From Tetradesmus obliquus (Eukaryota; Chlorophyta; Chlorophyceae; Sphaeropleales; Scenedesmaceae), in the NCBI GenBank assembly GCA_030272155.1, contig CP126196.1:2852001-2916000 (forward strand): DNA of 64,000 nt, in the 5' to 3' direction. This document shows, piece after piece, positions 23,998-35,900 of the stretch (position 1 is its first letter; the number at the start of each line of letters is the position of its first letter). The position numbers and the translations under genes are program-made. The notes under the pieces were generated by a model that saw nothing but the letters and a program-made list of their open reading frames with translations, had not been told where the DNA came from and made no database searches.

Positions 23998-24834
23998 CCA
24001 GGCTGGTTGCGCAGGGTAATGCGGCTTCCTGAGATGCCAACTGCGACAGCCGCTGCACTGCCACACTGCTGCAGCAGCTGCTGCTGTACGTCTGCATGGA
24101 GCTGCTCCCAGTGCAGTGCAGCTGCATCAGCTGCAGCTGTGCCTGAAGCTGCGCTGCTGCTGCTGCTGCTGGCAAGCCTGTCTTCGTCTCTTGTGTAGCG
24201 CAGCACACGTGTCCCATACCCTCCACCCACATCCAGATACACTGTCCCAAGCAGCTCAACAGGTGTCTTTGCTGCTGCCCCTTCTCCACCCTGCTGCTGC
24301 TGCTGGTGCTGCTTCACCACCATCACCGCCCTCACATGCTGGCCCCAGGCTTCTGCATGTCCTGCAGGCCTCAGCAGCAGTTGCACACCAAGCAGCCGCT
24401 GCAGCAAGCCGCTGAGGCCTTGCAGCACTGACTCAAGCTGAAGGTGCTGCTTCAGCTCTGGATTGAGCAGCTGCTGCAGCAGTGGAGCATGAGCTTGGTG
24501 TAGCTGGTAGTCCCAATCCCAGCTGCTGAACTCTGGCTGGACCTCCTGCTGCTGCTGATGTTGATGGTGCGGCAGAGGCGCATTTTGTTTTTGGGTGTCC
24601 GGCTGCTGCTGCCCATGCGCCGCTGCAGCCTCCTGGTCCTGCTGCTTCTGGTCCTGTGTCAGCTGGCTTGACTGTTGAGCCTGCTGCTGCTGCTGCTGCT
24701 GTTGCAGGGTTTCTTGCTGCCCTTGCTGCAGCACCCACTGCACCTCCTGCTCTGCAAGAGGCTTCAGTGCCTCGGCCAGTTGAAACAAGAAGTCAACTGC
24801 ACTGCCAGTACCAGCGGCTGCGCTGCCAGCACCA

Positions 24835-24865
<31 letters not shown>

Positions 24866-25437
24866 CAGCGAGGCGCTGTTGAGTGTGCTGCAGGTAACTG
24901 CTGCATCCGGTAAGCTGAGCTTGGTAGTGCCGGCACCTGCAGCACACATGCACCAGATCAACAGGCAAGCAATTGAACAGCAGGCCAGCCTCTGCAGATG
25001 CATGTCACAAGTATACTGCAAGCAAGCCACAACCGCTCAGCCAGTCCTGCATCGCTGCTCCAACTCAAAAGCATGCCAACCAACAGCTGTGCAGGGATAG
25101 ATACACAGTGCAACCCCTCGAGACGTGCTGCAGCTGCACAGCATGCCCCACACCTCGCAAGCTCATCCAGCAGTGCTGCTGCTTCTTCCAGCTTGGGCAG
25201 TAGCCCTGCTGCATACGCCTGCTGACGCACACTGCTGTCACTGCAGCGCTGCAGCAGCTGCACCAGAGTGCTACGTGTTGCCAGCACCAGCTGCTGCTGC
25301 TGCTGCTCTTCAGGCTGTTGCTGTGAATTGCTACCTCGCTGGCCGGCAGCTGGGCCGGATGGTGTTTCAGCTGCTGAGGTGCTATTGCTATTAGAGGAGG
25401 CTGCTTTGCCCTCAGCCTGAGCCGCTGGAGCATGCTG

Positions 25438-25474
<37 letters not shown>

Positions 25475-26789
25475 TGCTGCCCTACAGACATCAGCACACT
25501 GACAGGTGCTGGCAGTTTCAGCAGCACTGCAATGCAGCACGCATGCAAGGCAGCAGCAGCAGCAGCCGTGTGAGGACCAACAGCAACTGCAAAGCACCAT
25601 GAACTCACGGCAGGACATCTACCAACTGAGCAGCTGCAACCACCAAGCTCTCTGCATCCAGCTCTCCCGTCTGCTTTTCAGAGCTGCCTATTCCAGCTCC
25701 ACATGCAGTTTCTTAGCAGCTGCTTTATACTAGCCAGGCGCACCACCCGCCACCTTCAAACCCACCTGGCTTGTTGACTGCCGCATCAATAGCTGCCACG
25801 AGCTCCCTCTCTCGCTGCCGCTGCTGCTGCAGCGCCACTGCAGCTGGGTCAGGCAGCTCCAGTGCTGCCAGCCACTGCAAGGAGTCTGGCGGCAGGCTGT
25901 CACTGACAGCAGCACACAGCACACTGCACAGCCGCAGCTGCAGCTGCAGCTGAAGGTAAGTGTGCTGCTGTTCCTGCTGGTGCTGCTCCTGCTGCTGTGA
26001 TGTGGGGTTGCTGCTACTGTTGTTGGAGCTGGCCTCAAGCTGCTGCAGCAGCCTGGTGTGTGTGTTGCTGAGCTTGGCTGCTAGGGACTGACTGCCATGC
26101 ACGTACGCCTCATACTTCTGGCAGTCTGCAGCCACCTGCAGGGTAGCAGCCACAGATAGCGATGGCACCTGTGCAGTTTGTTTGTAGCATTCAAGGCGAT
26201 ATATGCTGCTACTACTACCAACCACCCCACCAACAGTCCTCTCAAATGTTGAATATTACAGGCCCCAGCACCACTTGCCGCCAGACAGCCCACTCACCTG
26301 TGCAGCTGCGCTTGCCCAGGCTGCGTCCCCATGCTGCTGCTGCAAGTGCACCGCAAGCGAGCGGCTGCTGCGCAGCTGCATCAGCAGGGCATCCAGACCA
26401 AACAGCAGCCTTTCAGGGTTGCTTGTTTTCAGCACAGCAGCCCACAGCCCATCTAGACGGGGCTTCACTGCTGCACGCCACTGCTGCAGGTAGGCGCTTG
26501 GGGTGTTGATGGAGGCAGCAGCACCCAACAGCCCGCAGCTAGGTGCTGGAGCTGCTGCTTCTTGTTTGGCAAGGCTGGTGCTATCTGCTGTTCGTTGAGC
26601 ATGCTGTGCTGCTGGCTGGACAGCTGAGGGCGTCATGCGCATGGCAGCGCATGGCAGACGCCTGGTGCAGGCTGCTGCTGTTGCTGCTACTGCTGGCATG
26701 ACGCGATGCTGATGGCGGGGCCTGCCAGCCGCCCTGAGAGTCCGTATCCGGCTCCATGACATTCTGCAGACTACTCTCAGACAATGCAA
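22368..26789 (-). CDS. M3-family zinc metallopeptidase, probable mitochondrial intermediate peptidase
   Basis: Exons 26789-26298, 26168-25766, 25526-25154, 24936-23788, 23601-23348 and 22720-22368 join in phase to 1007 residues. The N-terminus is Arg-rich and acid-poor (MHCLRVVCRMSWSRIRTLRA), as in a mitochondrial presequence. Family signatures: LGTVYLDVGGGYGTRVLRY, the zinc site FGHEMGHALHLVLSS (HExxH at about 793-797) and LLEVPSQLFERLF. M3 enzymes cleave oligopeptides; MIP trims octapeptides from imported precursors. The protein is about 300 residues longer than usual because of Gln, Ser and Ala runs in exons 2-4. The exact subtype (MIP or other oligopeptidase) is not settled. TGTAA in gene sense lies near 22320. 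Divergent from the GARP gene. Confidence 0.85.
23020..23350 (-). repeat. Decoy copies of peptidase exon 5 3' edge
   Basis: The sequence at the exon 5 donor (ggtgatgaggcaggggg, about 23320-23349) recurs twice in the following intron, at about 23025-23065 and 23075-23112. Downstream polarity, as elsewhere. Confidence 0.75.
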
Positions 26790-27953
26790 CTACGTAGATT
26801 ACCCAAGAAGGCTACGTATGCTGGCAGTCATGCCCTTTGGGTGGGCTGGCACTAGATGAGCAAGTAGCAGCATTGCTGTGCCCATGCTCTGCTCGTAACT
26901 GCATCTACACTGATTGATATGACCAATGACGCGTCTACAACCCATTTCACAACTGTCACAACATCGCACCGCAAGTCCCAGACAGACGCTACGTTTTTCG
27001 CGTCAGCAAGGTCCACGGTACGCTTGACTTTTATACGTGCACAAGCATATGGTTTGACTAGTCAACTTTTTGAGTCGTTACAATGGTCATCGGTCGACTG
27101 GTGATTTGCCTGTGAGAGAATATCCCATAGTGCTGCTGATCGCCATCACCAGTCGCATTACACTGAGTGCCTCGACACCGTCAATGCAGAGCTTTTCCGT
27201 TGCTGCAACACAGCTGCCTGTCAAACCTGTACATAACTTGACCACAGCTGTACAACCACAGCACTGCTTGTTGCACAGGGTTAGGGTGGGCTTTGCGAAT
27301 TCTCCTAGGATAGCAGTGCTTCCTGGACCGGCGCAGTATCTGTTCTTAGCGAAACGAGAAGCTCGCCAAGCTACTCATCCTGCTGTCTGGTATGCACCCT
27401 GTTGTGTGAATCCTTGGATTCCCCTGCTCTAGCTGGATTCCTCTGCGTGCCCCATTTGCATCTGCAAGATGTATGCCAACAGTTGCTGCCAGCACAACCA
27501 CCAGCAGATCCTCCCATTCAACGTGATGCCAGGCACTGAATGAGATTTGCAACCACCAGCCATTCTGCGCTTGGCTAAGCAGTCAGGACTAGCATCCAGT
27601 GGCACTCCACAGTACCTGATGGCGCAGCGTACGAGGATGACCTGTCTGCCACCGCCGCAGGTGCCAATACCACATGAACATTCAGGAGCAGTTGCAGTAG
27701 GCATTGCAACATCTCTGCGTGGCGGCATCAGCAGCGGGAGGACAGCCAGGAGCCGCTTCCTGTTGTTGGTGACTGGATCGCCGGCACTTCAACCTCCTGC
27801 GGCAGCTTGACGCAGCCAGCATCTTTGCAGCATCAGCAGCGGTGCACACGAGCTTGCTGTTGTATCAGAAAGCCACCCTGCAGCAGCTTGTACCAGCTGA
27901 GCTGGTCAGAGCTGCATGAGCGTCAGTCAGCCAGCTAACCAGGTGCCCCTGTG
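26790..27953. other. Divergent intergenic region, no gene seen
   Basis: Lies between the starts of the peptidase (-) and GARP (+) genes. Lower CAG density than its surroundings. No coding exon or RNA gene recognised. It may hold promoters and 5' UTR exons. Confidence 0.4.
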
Positions 27954-28304
27954 ATGCACAGCCAGCATGCGCCAACCAGCAGCACACTACCGCCGCCTTT
28001 GGCCCTTGACAACATACCTGCGGCTGCACTCGCTACCTTGGACGAGCCGCAACAGCAGCAGCTGCAAGCAGCGGCCACAGCAGCATTGGCTGACCTTGCT
28101 GCAGCAGCGATCGCTGCAGCGGATGCAGCAGCAGCAGCTGCTCAGCCGCTGCCCCTACCAGCCTTGCCACCCAATAGCCATGTAGCAGCGCCACAGACAG
28201 CATACACAGCAGCTGACGAAGCACCTGAGGCAGCCTTAACAGGCATCATACTTGATGCAGCGGCTGCCGCTGCTGCTGTTGATCAGCAGGTGCTGGCGCA
28301 GGCT

Positions 28305-28336
<32 letters not shown>

Positions 28337-30193
28337 CACCAGCAGCAGAGGTACAGGGGCTGCTGCCAGCAGGCGCCACTCCCACACATCATCAAGCCCC
28401 TTCAATGCTGAACCTGCAAATGCAGCAGCAGGAGCAGCAGCAGCAGCAGCGGGCTCTAGGTCTGCGCCAGTATCACCCCTGCTGTCACCCACCGCGCTGC
28501 TGAACCCTCCACCAGCAGCAGCAGCAGCAGCGCCGCCGGCCACCAAGCGAGTGAAGCTTCAGGTGGCAGGGGCATCGGGTCGCATCCTGTGGACGTCTGA
28601 ACTTCACAATGCGTTTCTGGCGGCTGTGCAGCAGCTGGGCGGAGCTGACGTGGCCACTCCCAATGAGATCCTCACCCTCATGCATTGTGAGGGGCTCACC
28701 AGGGAGAATGTGAAGAGCCACCTGCAGGTGCGGCAGCAGCAGCAGCATGCATGATGCAGCCCTGTGTTGGAGTGGTTTCTGCTACCTTGTGTTATGTTGT
28801 GCAGCACTGAGGGTGTCGGTAGCAGCAGCGTCTGGCCAGCACAGCATGCTTTGTGCATTGACAGTCCGTGCATCTGAGAGCTGCACAAAGCACCGCAGTG
28901 AAGCCTGCAAATCATTCATCTGACTGAGTCCTGCTGGAACACATGCTGTCCATTTGACATTGAGGCACATCACAACAACGCTTGTACGGGTTCAGCCAGC
29001 TCTGACAATGCTGGTGCCGCCTTTCCTGCTGCTTCTGCTGTTGTCACACTGCCCTTGCAGAAGCACCGGCAGAACGTGCGGGAGCAGCGCCTCATGCAGC
29101 ACATGCAGCAGCTGCAGGAGCAGCGCAGCACCAGCGGCGCTGCCAGCCCCCTGCCGCTGCTGCCACACCAGCAGGCCGACCCAGCAGCAGCAGCAGCGAC
29201 GGTCAGCTGGCCTGTTGGCTCCCCTACTGCTTCCAGGGGCCGGCAGCGCAGCCGGAAGCAGCAGCAGCAGCAGCTTGGGGGCTTGCCTGGGTTGCTGCCA
29301 GCACACATGGGAGTGGCTCAGATGTGGCAGCAGCAGCAGCAGCAGCAGCATCTAAGTGGGCAGCAGCTAGCAGCTGTGTCAGCACCGCTACAAGCACGCC
29401 GGCGGCGATCCTCTTCAGGCGCTGCTGCAGTCAGCAGCAGCAGCAACAAGCCCAGCTTAGCATCACAGCAGCCAGCAGGAGCAGCAACAGCAGCAGCAGC
29501 AGCAGGACTGACAGCAGCAGACTTGGCAGCAAATGGCCGCATCAGCCCTGCTGCAGGCGCTGCTGCTGCTGCTGATGTTCAGGTGCATCCTGGTCCTCTT
29601 GGTGTGCCTGCTGACTTGGTAGCAGAGGCAGAAGCAGCAGCAGCAGCAGCAGCAGGCGGCGCACAGCAAGGCATGCAGCAGGTTCGTCTGAAGCTGGGCA
29701 GAAGCAGCAGCAGCAGCAGCAGCAGCAGTGACAAGCCAAGGCAGTCTGGGCACTGCAGCAGCGCAGGGTGGGCAGGTTTGCTGGGTGGTACTGCTGCGGG
29801 AGTGATGGGTGCAGCTGTGCAGCGCAGGTGTGTGTCTGGTACCCAAGCAGACAGCGAGGATAGTGCAGGTGACAGGAACCTTGAACAACCACAGCAGCAG
29901 CAGCAGCAGCAGCAGTGGCAGATGCTACCACAAGCCCAGCAGCAGCATCAATACCAGCTCAGCTTGTCATGGCAGCACTGGCAGCAGCAGCAGCAGCAGC
30001 AACAGCAACCTGAACAAGCAAAGGCACAACGCAGCAGACAGCAGAGGCAGCAAACTGCACATAGATCGGCTGCTGCAGCAGCAGGTGGCGCAACCAATGC
30101 CATAGCTGCTGGTGGTGGTGCAGCTGCATCTGTCTGCCCTGAAGGCCTGAATGTGCTGTCAGACGCTGCAGCAGCTGCTGCAGACGCCACAAC

Positions 30194-30232
<39 letters not shown>

Positions 30233-30869
30233 CGCGCTCGGCATGCCAGTCACCGGGCTGCAGCTGATGCCAGGCCTGCCGGTGCTGCCAGCGGCTGCAA
30301 CTGCAGCAGCAGCAGGCTACCAAGGGCTGCCAGCACTGGCCATGCTGCCGCTACCTGGCATCCCCCTGCCTGTAACTCCTGATGCAGCAGCAGCAGCAGC
30401 AGCAGAAGCAACAGGGGTGGCACAGGCATGCAACATGGCAGCAGCCCAAGCAGCTCAGGCACACATACAGCAGCAGCAGCAGCAGCAGCAGCAGCATGCG
30501 GCTGGCCAGGCTGCAGCAGCAAGCAATGCAGGTGCTCCAGCCGCTGCTGCAGCTGTGCTGTCATCAGCGCTGAGTGTGCTAGATGGCACCACCCGAGCCA
30601 GGCTAGCAGCAGTGCTGCAGCTGCTGACGCTGCAGGGAGTGATCAGCTGGAATGAGCCGCCGCTGCCAGTGCCGTGTGCACCGCCCGCAGTGCTGGGTGC
30701 GCTGCTGCAGGCAGCCATCATGCAGCAGCACAGCCAGCAGCACAGCCAGCTGCTGGGTCAGCAGCAGCAGGTGGTGCAGTCCCAGCAGCAGCCACAACTG
30801 GAAGAGCAGCAGCAGCATGTGCTTCAGCAGCCGCCGCTAGGTGTCAAGTCAGAGCACGGCTTCACATAG
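27954..30869 (+). CDS. GARP (G2-like/Myb-SHAQKYF) transcription factor, polyQ/polyA-rich
   Basis: Two exons, 27954-28727 and 29061-30869, give 860 residues. The DNA-binding helix-turn-helix at about 209-265 spans the intron: [42 protein letters not shown] then [10 protein letters not shown]. This is the plant/algal GARP B-motif, with SHLQKHR in place of the common SHLQKYR. The family includes phosphate-starvation regulators such as PSR1/PHR1; a clear MYB-CC coiled coil was not recognised. The remaining protein is mostly Gln, Ala and Ser runs, as in activation domains. The basic stretch ATKRVKLQ just before the domain could be a nuclear signal. TGTAA at 31005-31009. Start chosen at the first in-frame ATG; a 5' exon is not excluded. 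Confidence 0.85.
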
Positions 30870-31740
30870 TGTGCCTGCCATGCAGTTGGTCTAGTTAGCA
30901 TGGCGTGGATGTAGACATAATGAGTGTGGACGTGCGCAGGCACTGCGAAAGTGCCGGTGGAACAAGCTGTGCTCGATCTGATAACACTTACCAGGCCGCT
31001 GTCATGTAACGCCACTGCTCCTCGTTACAATAATACACGCCCACCTGCACTGATAAGGTGTTGACAAGCAACCTGCAAGAACAAAAATCCGTTTCTGAAG
31101 TGTTGCACCATGCTGAATCTCATCATCATGACATGTGAGTTCACTGCCTCTTGTAAATGAGACACACATAACCAACACCGCTGCATGCATGTGAGCACGC
31201 AAGCGGGGTCGCACAGCACACCACCCTCAACCCCATCCCAACCTGGCACCTGCGAGGCTCTGAGCAACACGCAGCGCGCATTGCACACAATGCTGTACAA
31301 TGCTGTACGCATGATACACACACAGCAGGCAACAAATTGATGGCAGTGCATCAGGCTACCGACAAACAGCTGAACCATAATGGCTTCGGAGGTAAACACA
31401 CCACGTCTTCCTGCAGTCTGCCTGACTTGCCTGTTGGTATCTGGTATCTCACAGCCAGTGAAGCAGCGTGTCTGCCGGCCCGTAGAAGGGGGTGGTTGGG
31501 ATTTGGGCCCAGAGCCTTGCGGCCCACCAGGGGGCGTGCTTTGCAGCAGCGCCACCCCACACCCGGAGGGAGGAGGGCATGCATGCAGCTGCTGCCGCTG
31601 CTGTGCTGCTGTCACTGCTGCACCTCCTGTGGTGCAGTTGTGCATGCTTGATATCACTGCAACTCAGCGTCAAGTGCAGCGCGGGCAACTCCAGCTGCCC
31701 AGCTGTAACCACTATACGGCATGCTAGCCACGATGGCCGC

Positions 31741-31792
<52 letters not shown>

Positions 31793-31963
31793 GACACAAT
31801 GTAATAGCAACGGTGCTGCATGTTGCTCTGCATATCTCTGCTTGGTGCATGCTGGACTGGAATGCATGCGCATTAGCTGTGGCTATTGTAAACAAGCAAG
31901 TGGTTGTCAGCGACCCAGGCAGCGGTACGTAAGGAGCCTTAGACGAACGTGAAGTCCTTAACA
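30870..31963. other. Intergenic, no gene seen; (CTG)n run
   Basis: GARP 3' flank. A pure CTG run of about 16 units lies at 31739-31788, not attached to any recognised exon. Confidence 0.4.
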
Positions 31964-32004
31964 AGGATGACTAGTTTCGGCTTTTGACAGCCTCATCAGA
32001 CCCT
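31964..32004 (-). ncRNA. Minimal hammerhead ribozyme motif (retroelement type)
   Basis: Read on the minus strand: stem I strand AGGGU; core CUGAUGA; stem II GGCU/AGCC with loop GUCAAA; core GAAA; a 2-bp stem III with UA loop (ACUAGU); cleavage triplet GUC; then AUCCU closing stem I by five pairs including one G-U. All invariant core bases of a type I hammerhead are present. The very short stem III is typical of ribozymes in Penelope-like elements and retrozymes. Only one copy was found, so it may be a solo remnant. Cleavage activity is inferred, not shown. Confidence 0.75.
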
Positions 32005-32199
32005 GCGTAGACCACATGCGTGTAAGGCTAAGTATAAGTGCTCACGAAGGAGCCGTACAGCTGACAAAGACACTGACAGTGTCAGCTGTACGTGTACTGC
32101 CTCTGGCAGTGAAAGTACGATGCTGCCATGTGATGTGATCATGCATGGCAAGCAGCATGCAAGCATGGTAAATGCAAGCACATGTAAGGCACTTAAACT

Positions 32200-32603
32200 T
32201 CAGTGCCGCGCGCGAATCAGGCGCGATGCAATGGATTTGTTTTTGGTGTAGGCAACTACAACACGTGCTGCAGGGCCCCCAAATATCCGTGACACCTCTG
32301 GGTGATGTTTGTACTGCGCATACACGCGGTTCAGCACCACACCAATACGTGCTGTCATCTCAAACTGCCCATTAGGCAAGACAAGCACTGGGGCATCACC
32401 TCTACGCTGCTGCCGATTGCCAGGCGGGCGGCTGAGCAGTGCAGTGCGCTCACCTATCTGCAATCCTACCTGCATCTTGCTGTCATGCTGTGGTGGTGGC
32501 TGCGCGCGGGGTGTAAGGACTTACAAAGCATTCACAATAGCCTGCACACCCACTGATGAAACGCGCAGCTCCGTACCACGCCGGGCACACCCAGCCTTCA
32601 CAG
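32200..32603 (-). CDS. Unrecognised protein, last two exons (SpoVS/Alba-like?)
   Basis: Two in-phase exons: 32603-32525, with a GTAAGT donor (KAGCARRGTELRVSSVGVQA), and 32431-32200 (RPPGNRQQRRGDAPVLVLP, FEMTARIGVVLNRVYAQY, KNKSIASRLIRARH, stop). The stretch GTELRVSSVGVQAIVNAF followed by a VLVLP strand and a TARIG strand weakly recalls the SpoVS/Alba-like fold. The basic C-terminus also recalls the thumb of non-LTR reverse transcriptases, but no catalytic RT motif is present. Function is left open. Upstream exons were not identified. The penultimate exon heads a five-copy cassette array, and the other four copies of it carry stops or lost donors. Confidence 0.4.
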
Positions 32604-35600
32604 CTGCTTGCAGGACAAGTCCCGCAGAGCAGCTGCGCCGACCTCAGAGAGGCCGGGGCCAGCACACTACTGCCATAGGTGCAAAGTGTGGCATTGCAGA
32701 GGTGCAAGAGTAGGCGGACCCCTCTTGACAAGGCCGTGTTGAGGAACACGGCAAACACCTCTGCTGCAGTGCGCCCTCATGTCTTGAGAAGGTTGCTGGC
32801 TTTCGAAGACAGGTAAGAGATCAAGAAAGGGTCGAAGACAGGTAAGAGATCAAGAAAGGGTGGATGGATGGAGCAAGGGCCAGGGCAAGGGAACGAAGGA
32901 ATGCTGACCCTGACCAAATGTTGCACACCTGCACAAGCAGCCAGCAGCACACACAGAGCATGCATGCATGCAAACGTCCACGCAAACGTCCAGCTGTCAA
33001 GTACTGCTGAAGCAGGCAGTCCAAGCTATACTGTCTGTCAATACAACCATTGTCTGACGGTGGCCATGCCACACTGCTGCTGCCGTACGAGAGCAGCCGC
33101 AGCAACGTCACACTGCCAGACTGCTGCGCACTCACCTGCCTGCCAGGAACTCACCACACTTGCAACTGCTGTCAGGCATGTGCTGTGGCGGTTGCTGCGC
33201 GCGGGTGTACGGGAATCACAGAGCATTCACCCCGACCTGCACACCACTTCAGACGCGCAGCCCCATACCACGCCGGGCGCACCCAGCCATCACAGCTGCT
33301 GGCAGGACAAGTCCTGCACAGTAGCTGCACCGACCTCGGAGAGGCTGGAGCTGGCACACTACTGTTATGGGTGCAGAGTGTGGCGTTGCAGAGGTGCAAG
33401 AGTAGGCGGACCCCTCTTGACAAGGCCGTGTTGAGAAACACAGCAAACACCTCTGCTGCAGTGCACCCTCAGGTCTTGAGCTGGTGGGCAGGTTGTAGGA
33501 GAAAGGTAGCAGACGACAAGGTGCCAGGGGCGAGGATGGCTGGACAATGGCTGGGCATGACAGCATGAAGAAGGACGCTGCCGACCCTTGCCTGCTGATG
33601 GCACCTGCAGAAGCAGTCAGTAGCACAGCCAGAACATGCATGCACGCAAACATCCATGCAGACATCCAAGCACTGCTGCAAGCAGCTGAGAGGCCACTGA
33701 CATCCATCACCGCACCAGCAGGCATGCCAAGAATACAACAGATTTTTGCACTGCCAATATTGCTTTGTTTCCACTGCTAGGCCACGTGTGGAACACAGCT
33801 AGCCTCACTCAAGTGTTGCTGAGGCGTCTGCTGTCTGCAGCTGGTGGTGCTGTGGCGGTCGCTGCGCGGGGGTGTACGGGAATCACAAAGGAATCCACCC
33901 CGACCTGCACACCACTTTAGACGCGCAGCCCCATACTACGTTGGGTGCACCCAACCTTCACAGCTGCTGGCAAGATAAGTCCCGCACAGCAGCTGTGCTG
34001 ACCTCAAAGAGGTCAGGGCTGGCACACTGCTGCACGGGAGTGCAGAGTGTGGCAGTCTGCAGAGGTGCAAGAGCAGGCGGACCCCTCTTGACAAGGCCGT
34101 GTTGAGGAACACGGCAAACACCTCTGTTGCAGTGCGCCCTAGTGTCATTGCACAGGGTGGCCCGGTTGTAAAGTACAGACCGCAGACGAGGAAGGGCCGG
34201 GAGATAGAGGAAGGAGCAGGGCTTGCCGGACTGGCAGCACAAACATGGTTGCTGCTGACCCTGGCCTGACATTGACACCTGCACCAGCGGAAAGCAACAC
34301 AACCAGGGAGTGCATGCATGCAAGCAAACATCCACGCACACCAACATGCACACATAGTACACCCAATCAAGCACTGATTTAGCAGGCACTTGCAGCTAAG
34401 GAACCATTGTCTGCTGGCCACCCTGCCAAACTGAAGCTGTTGCACTAGGGCTACAGCAGCCATGCCAAAATGCCCAGACTGCTGCGCGCTCACCTGCCTG
34501 GCAGGAACTGACCATGCTTGCGATTGCTGTCGGGCATGTGCTGTGGCGGTTGTTGCGCGCGGGTGTACGGGAATCACAAAGGAATCCACCCCGACCTGCA
34601 CATCACTTTAGATGCGCAGCCCCATACCATGCCGGGCGCACCCAGCCTTCACAACTGCTGGCAGGACAAGCTGTGCACAGCAGCTGTGCCAGCCTGCAAG
34701 AGGCCAGGGCCAGCACACTGCTGCACTAGATGGCGGCAGTGTGGCGTTGCAGAGGTGCAAGAGTAGGCGGACCCCTCTTGACAAGGCCGTGTTGAAAACA
34801 CAACAAACACCTCTGCTGCAGTGCGCCCTTGAGTTTTGGGGATCAACCAGCTTGTAGAAGATAGGCAGGAGATGAAGAAAGGTTGAAACAAGACCAAGGA
34901 CGTTTTTAGCTGAGCGGATCAGCAAGGAGGGAATGCTGCTGGTCTGGCCTGATGTTGACACCTGCACGCGCAGCCAGCAGCACAGCCAGAGCATGCATGC
35001 GTGCGTGCAAACATCCATGCAGGCACTGAAGTGCCAAGCACTGCCGCGGCAGCGGCAATTGCAGCTAAAATACCACCACGGCAACTACTGCTGCTACACC
35101 AAGGATACATCAGCCATGTCAGTCTGTTCAGAATGCTGCATTCAAACTGTGTTGAGCAGCATGCATTCCAATGGCCGCATGCTGCTGCATGGTTGCTGTG
35201 CTACATATTCGTGCACAGTTTTGTTGCTGGTGTGACTGCTAAGAGTCTGAACAGCTGCAGCTGACACACCAGTCCCCACAAGCAGCCAGCAGCATACATA
35301 TACAGAGGATGCACGCCAAATTGCAGACATATATACGCCCAAAGTTTTAGCTTTGGGCAGGCAGTATCTCGAGATAGTGATTGCCAGCTACTGTCTGCTA
35401 CCCACCATAGCAGCTGCTGCTGCCAGGTTGCCATGACAAGGCTGCAGCATCCCTGCTGCCCTGCCAGTGAATGCTTTGTGCACACTGCTGGGCCACATGT
35501 AAAATGCAGCTTCGTCTCACTCACTTGTTGTTCAGGCATCTATCAACTGCAGCTGGTGGTGTTGTGGCGGTTGCTGCACGCGGGTGTACGGGAATCACAA

Positions 35601-35900
35601 GGGAGTTCACCCCGACCTGCACACCACTATAAACGCGCAGCTCCATACCACGCCGGGCACACCCAGCCATCACAACTGCTAGCAGGACAAGTCCTGCACA
35701 GCAGCCATGCCGGCCTGCGGGAGGCCGGGGCTGGCACACTGCTGCACTGGGTGCAGAGTGTGGCTGTGCAGAGGTGCAAGAGTAGGCGGACCCCTCTTGA
35801 CAAGGCCGTGTTGAAAACACAGCAAACACCTCTGCTCAGTGCGCCCTATTGTTTTTGGAATGTTGTCCGCTCGTAGAACGAAAGTTATGGAACTGCTGTC
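32480..35900. repeat. Five-copy cassette array, period about 690 bp
   Basis: The motif cggacccctcttgacaaggc recurs at 32715, 33407, 34078, 34768 and 35787, giving spacings of 692, 671, 690 and 1019. Each copy contains, in order, a degenerate exon of the adjacent minus gene (gtgtacgggaatcac...), a block with aacacctctgctgc, and a block with cagccagcagcaca and gcatgcatg. Copies differ by many substitutions and small indels, so the array is not recent. No intact frame crosses copies. Copy 1 contains the only exon with a canonical donor. Confidence 0.85.

Noticed and set aside
32200-32431. Reverse transcriptase C-terminus near the hammerhead motif
   Set aside because: The basic tail resembles a non-LTR RT thumb, but no RT catalytic box or endonuclease was found, and the exon is spliced in phase from an upstream exon.
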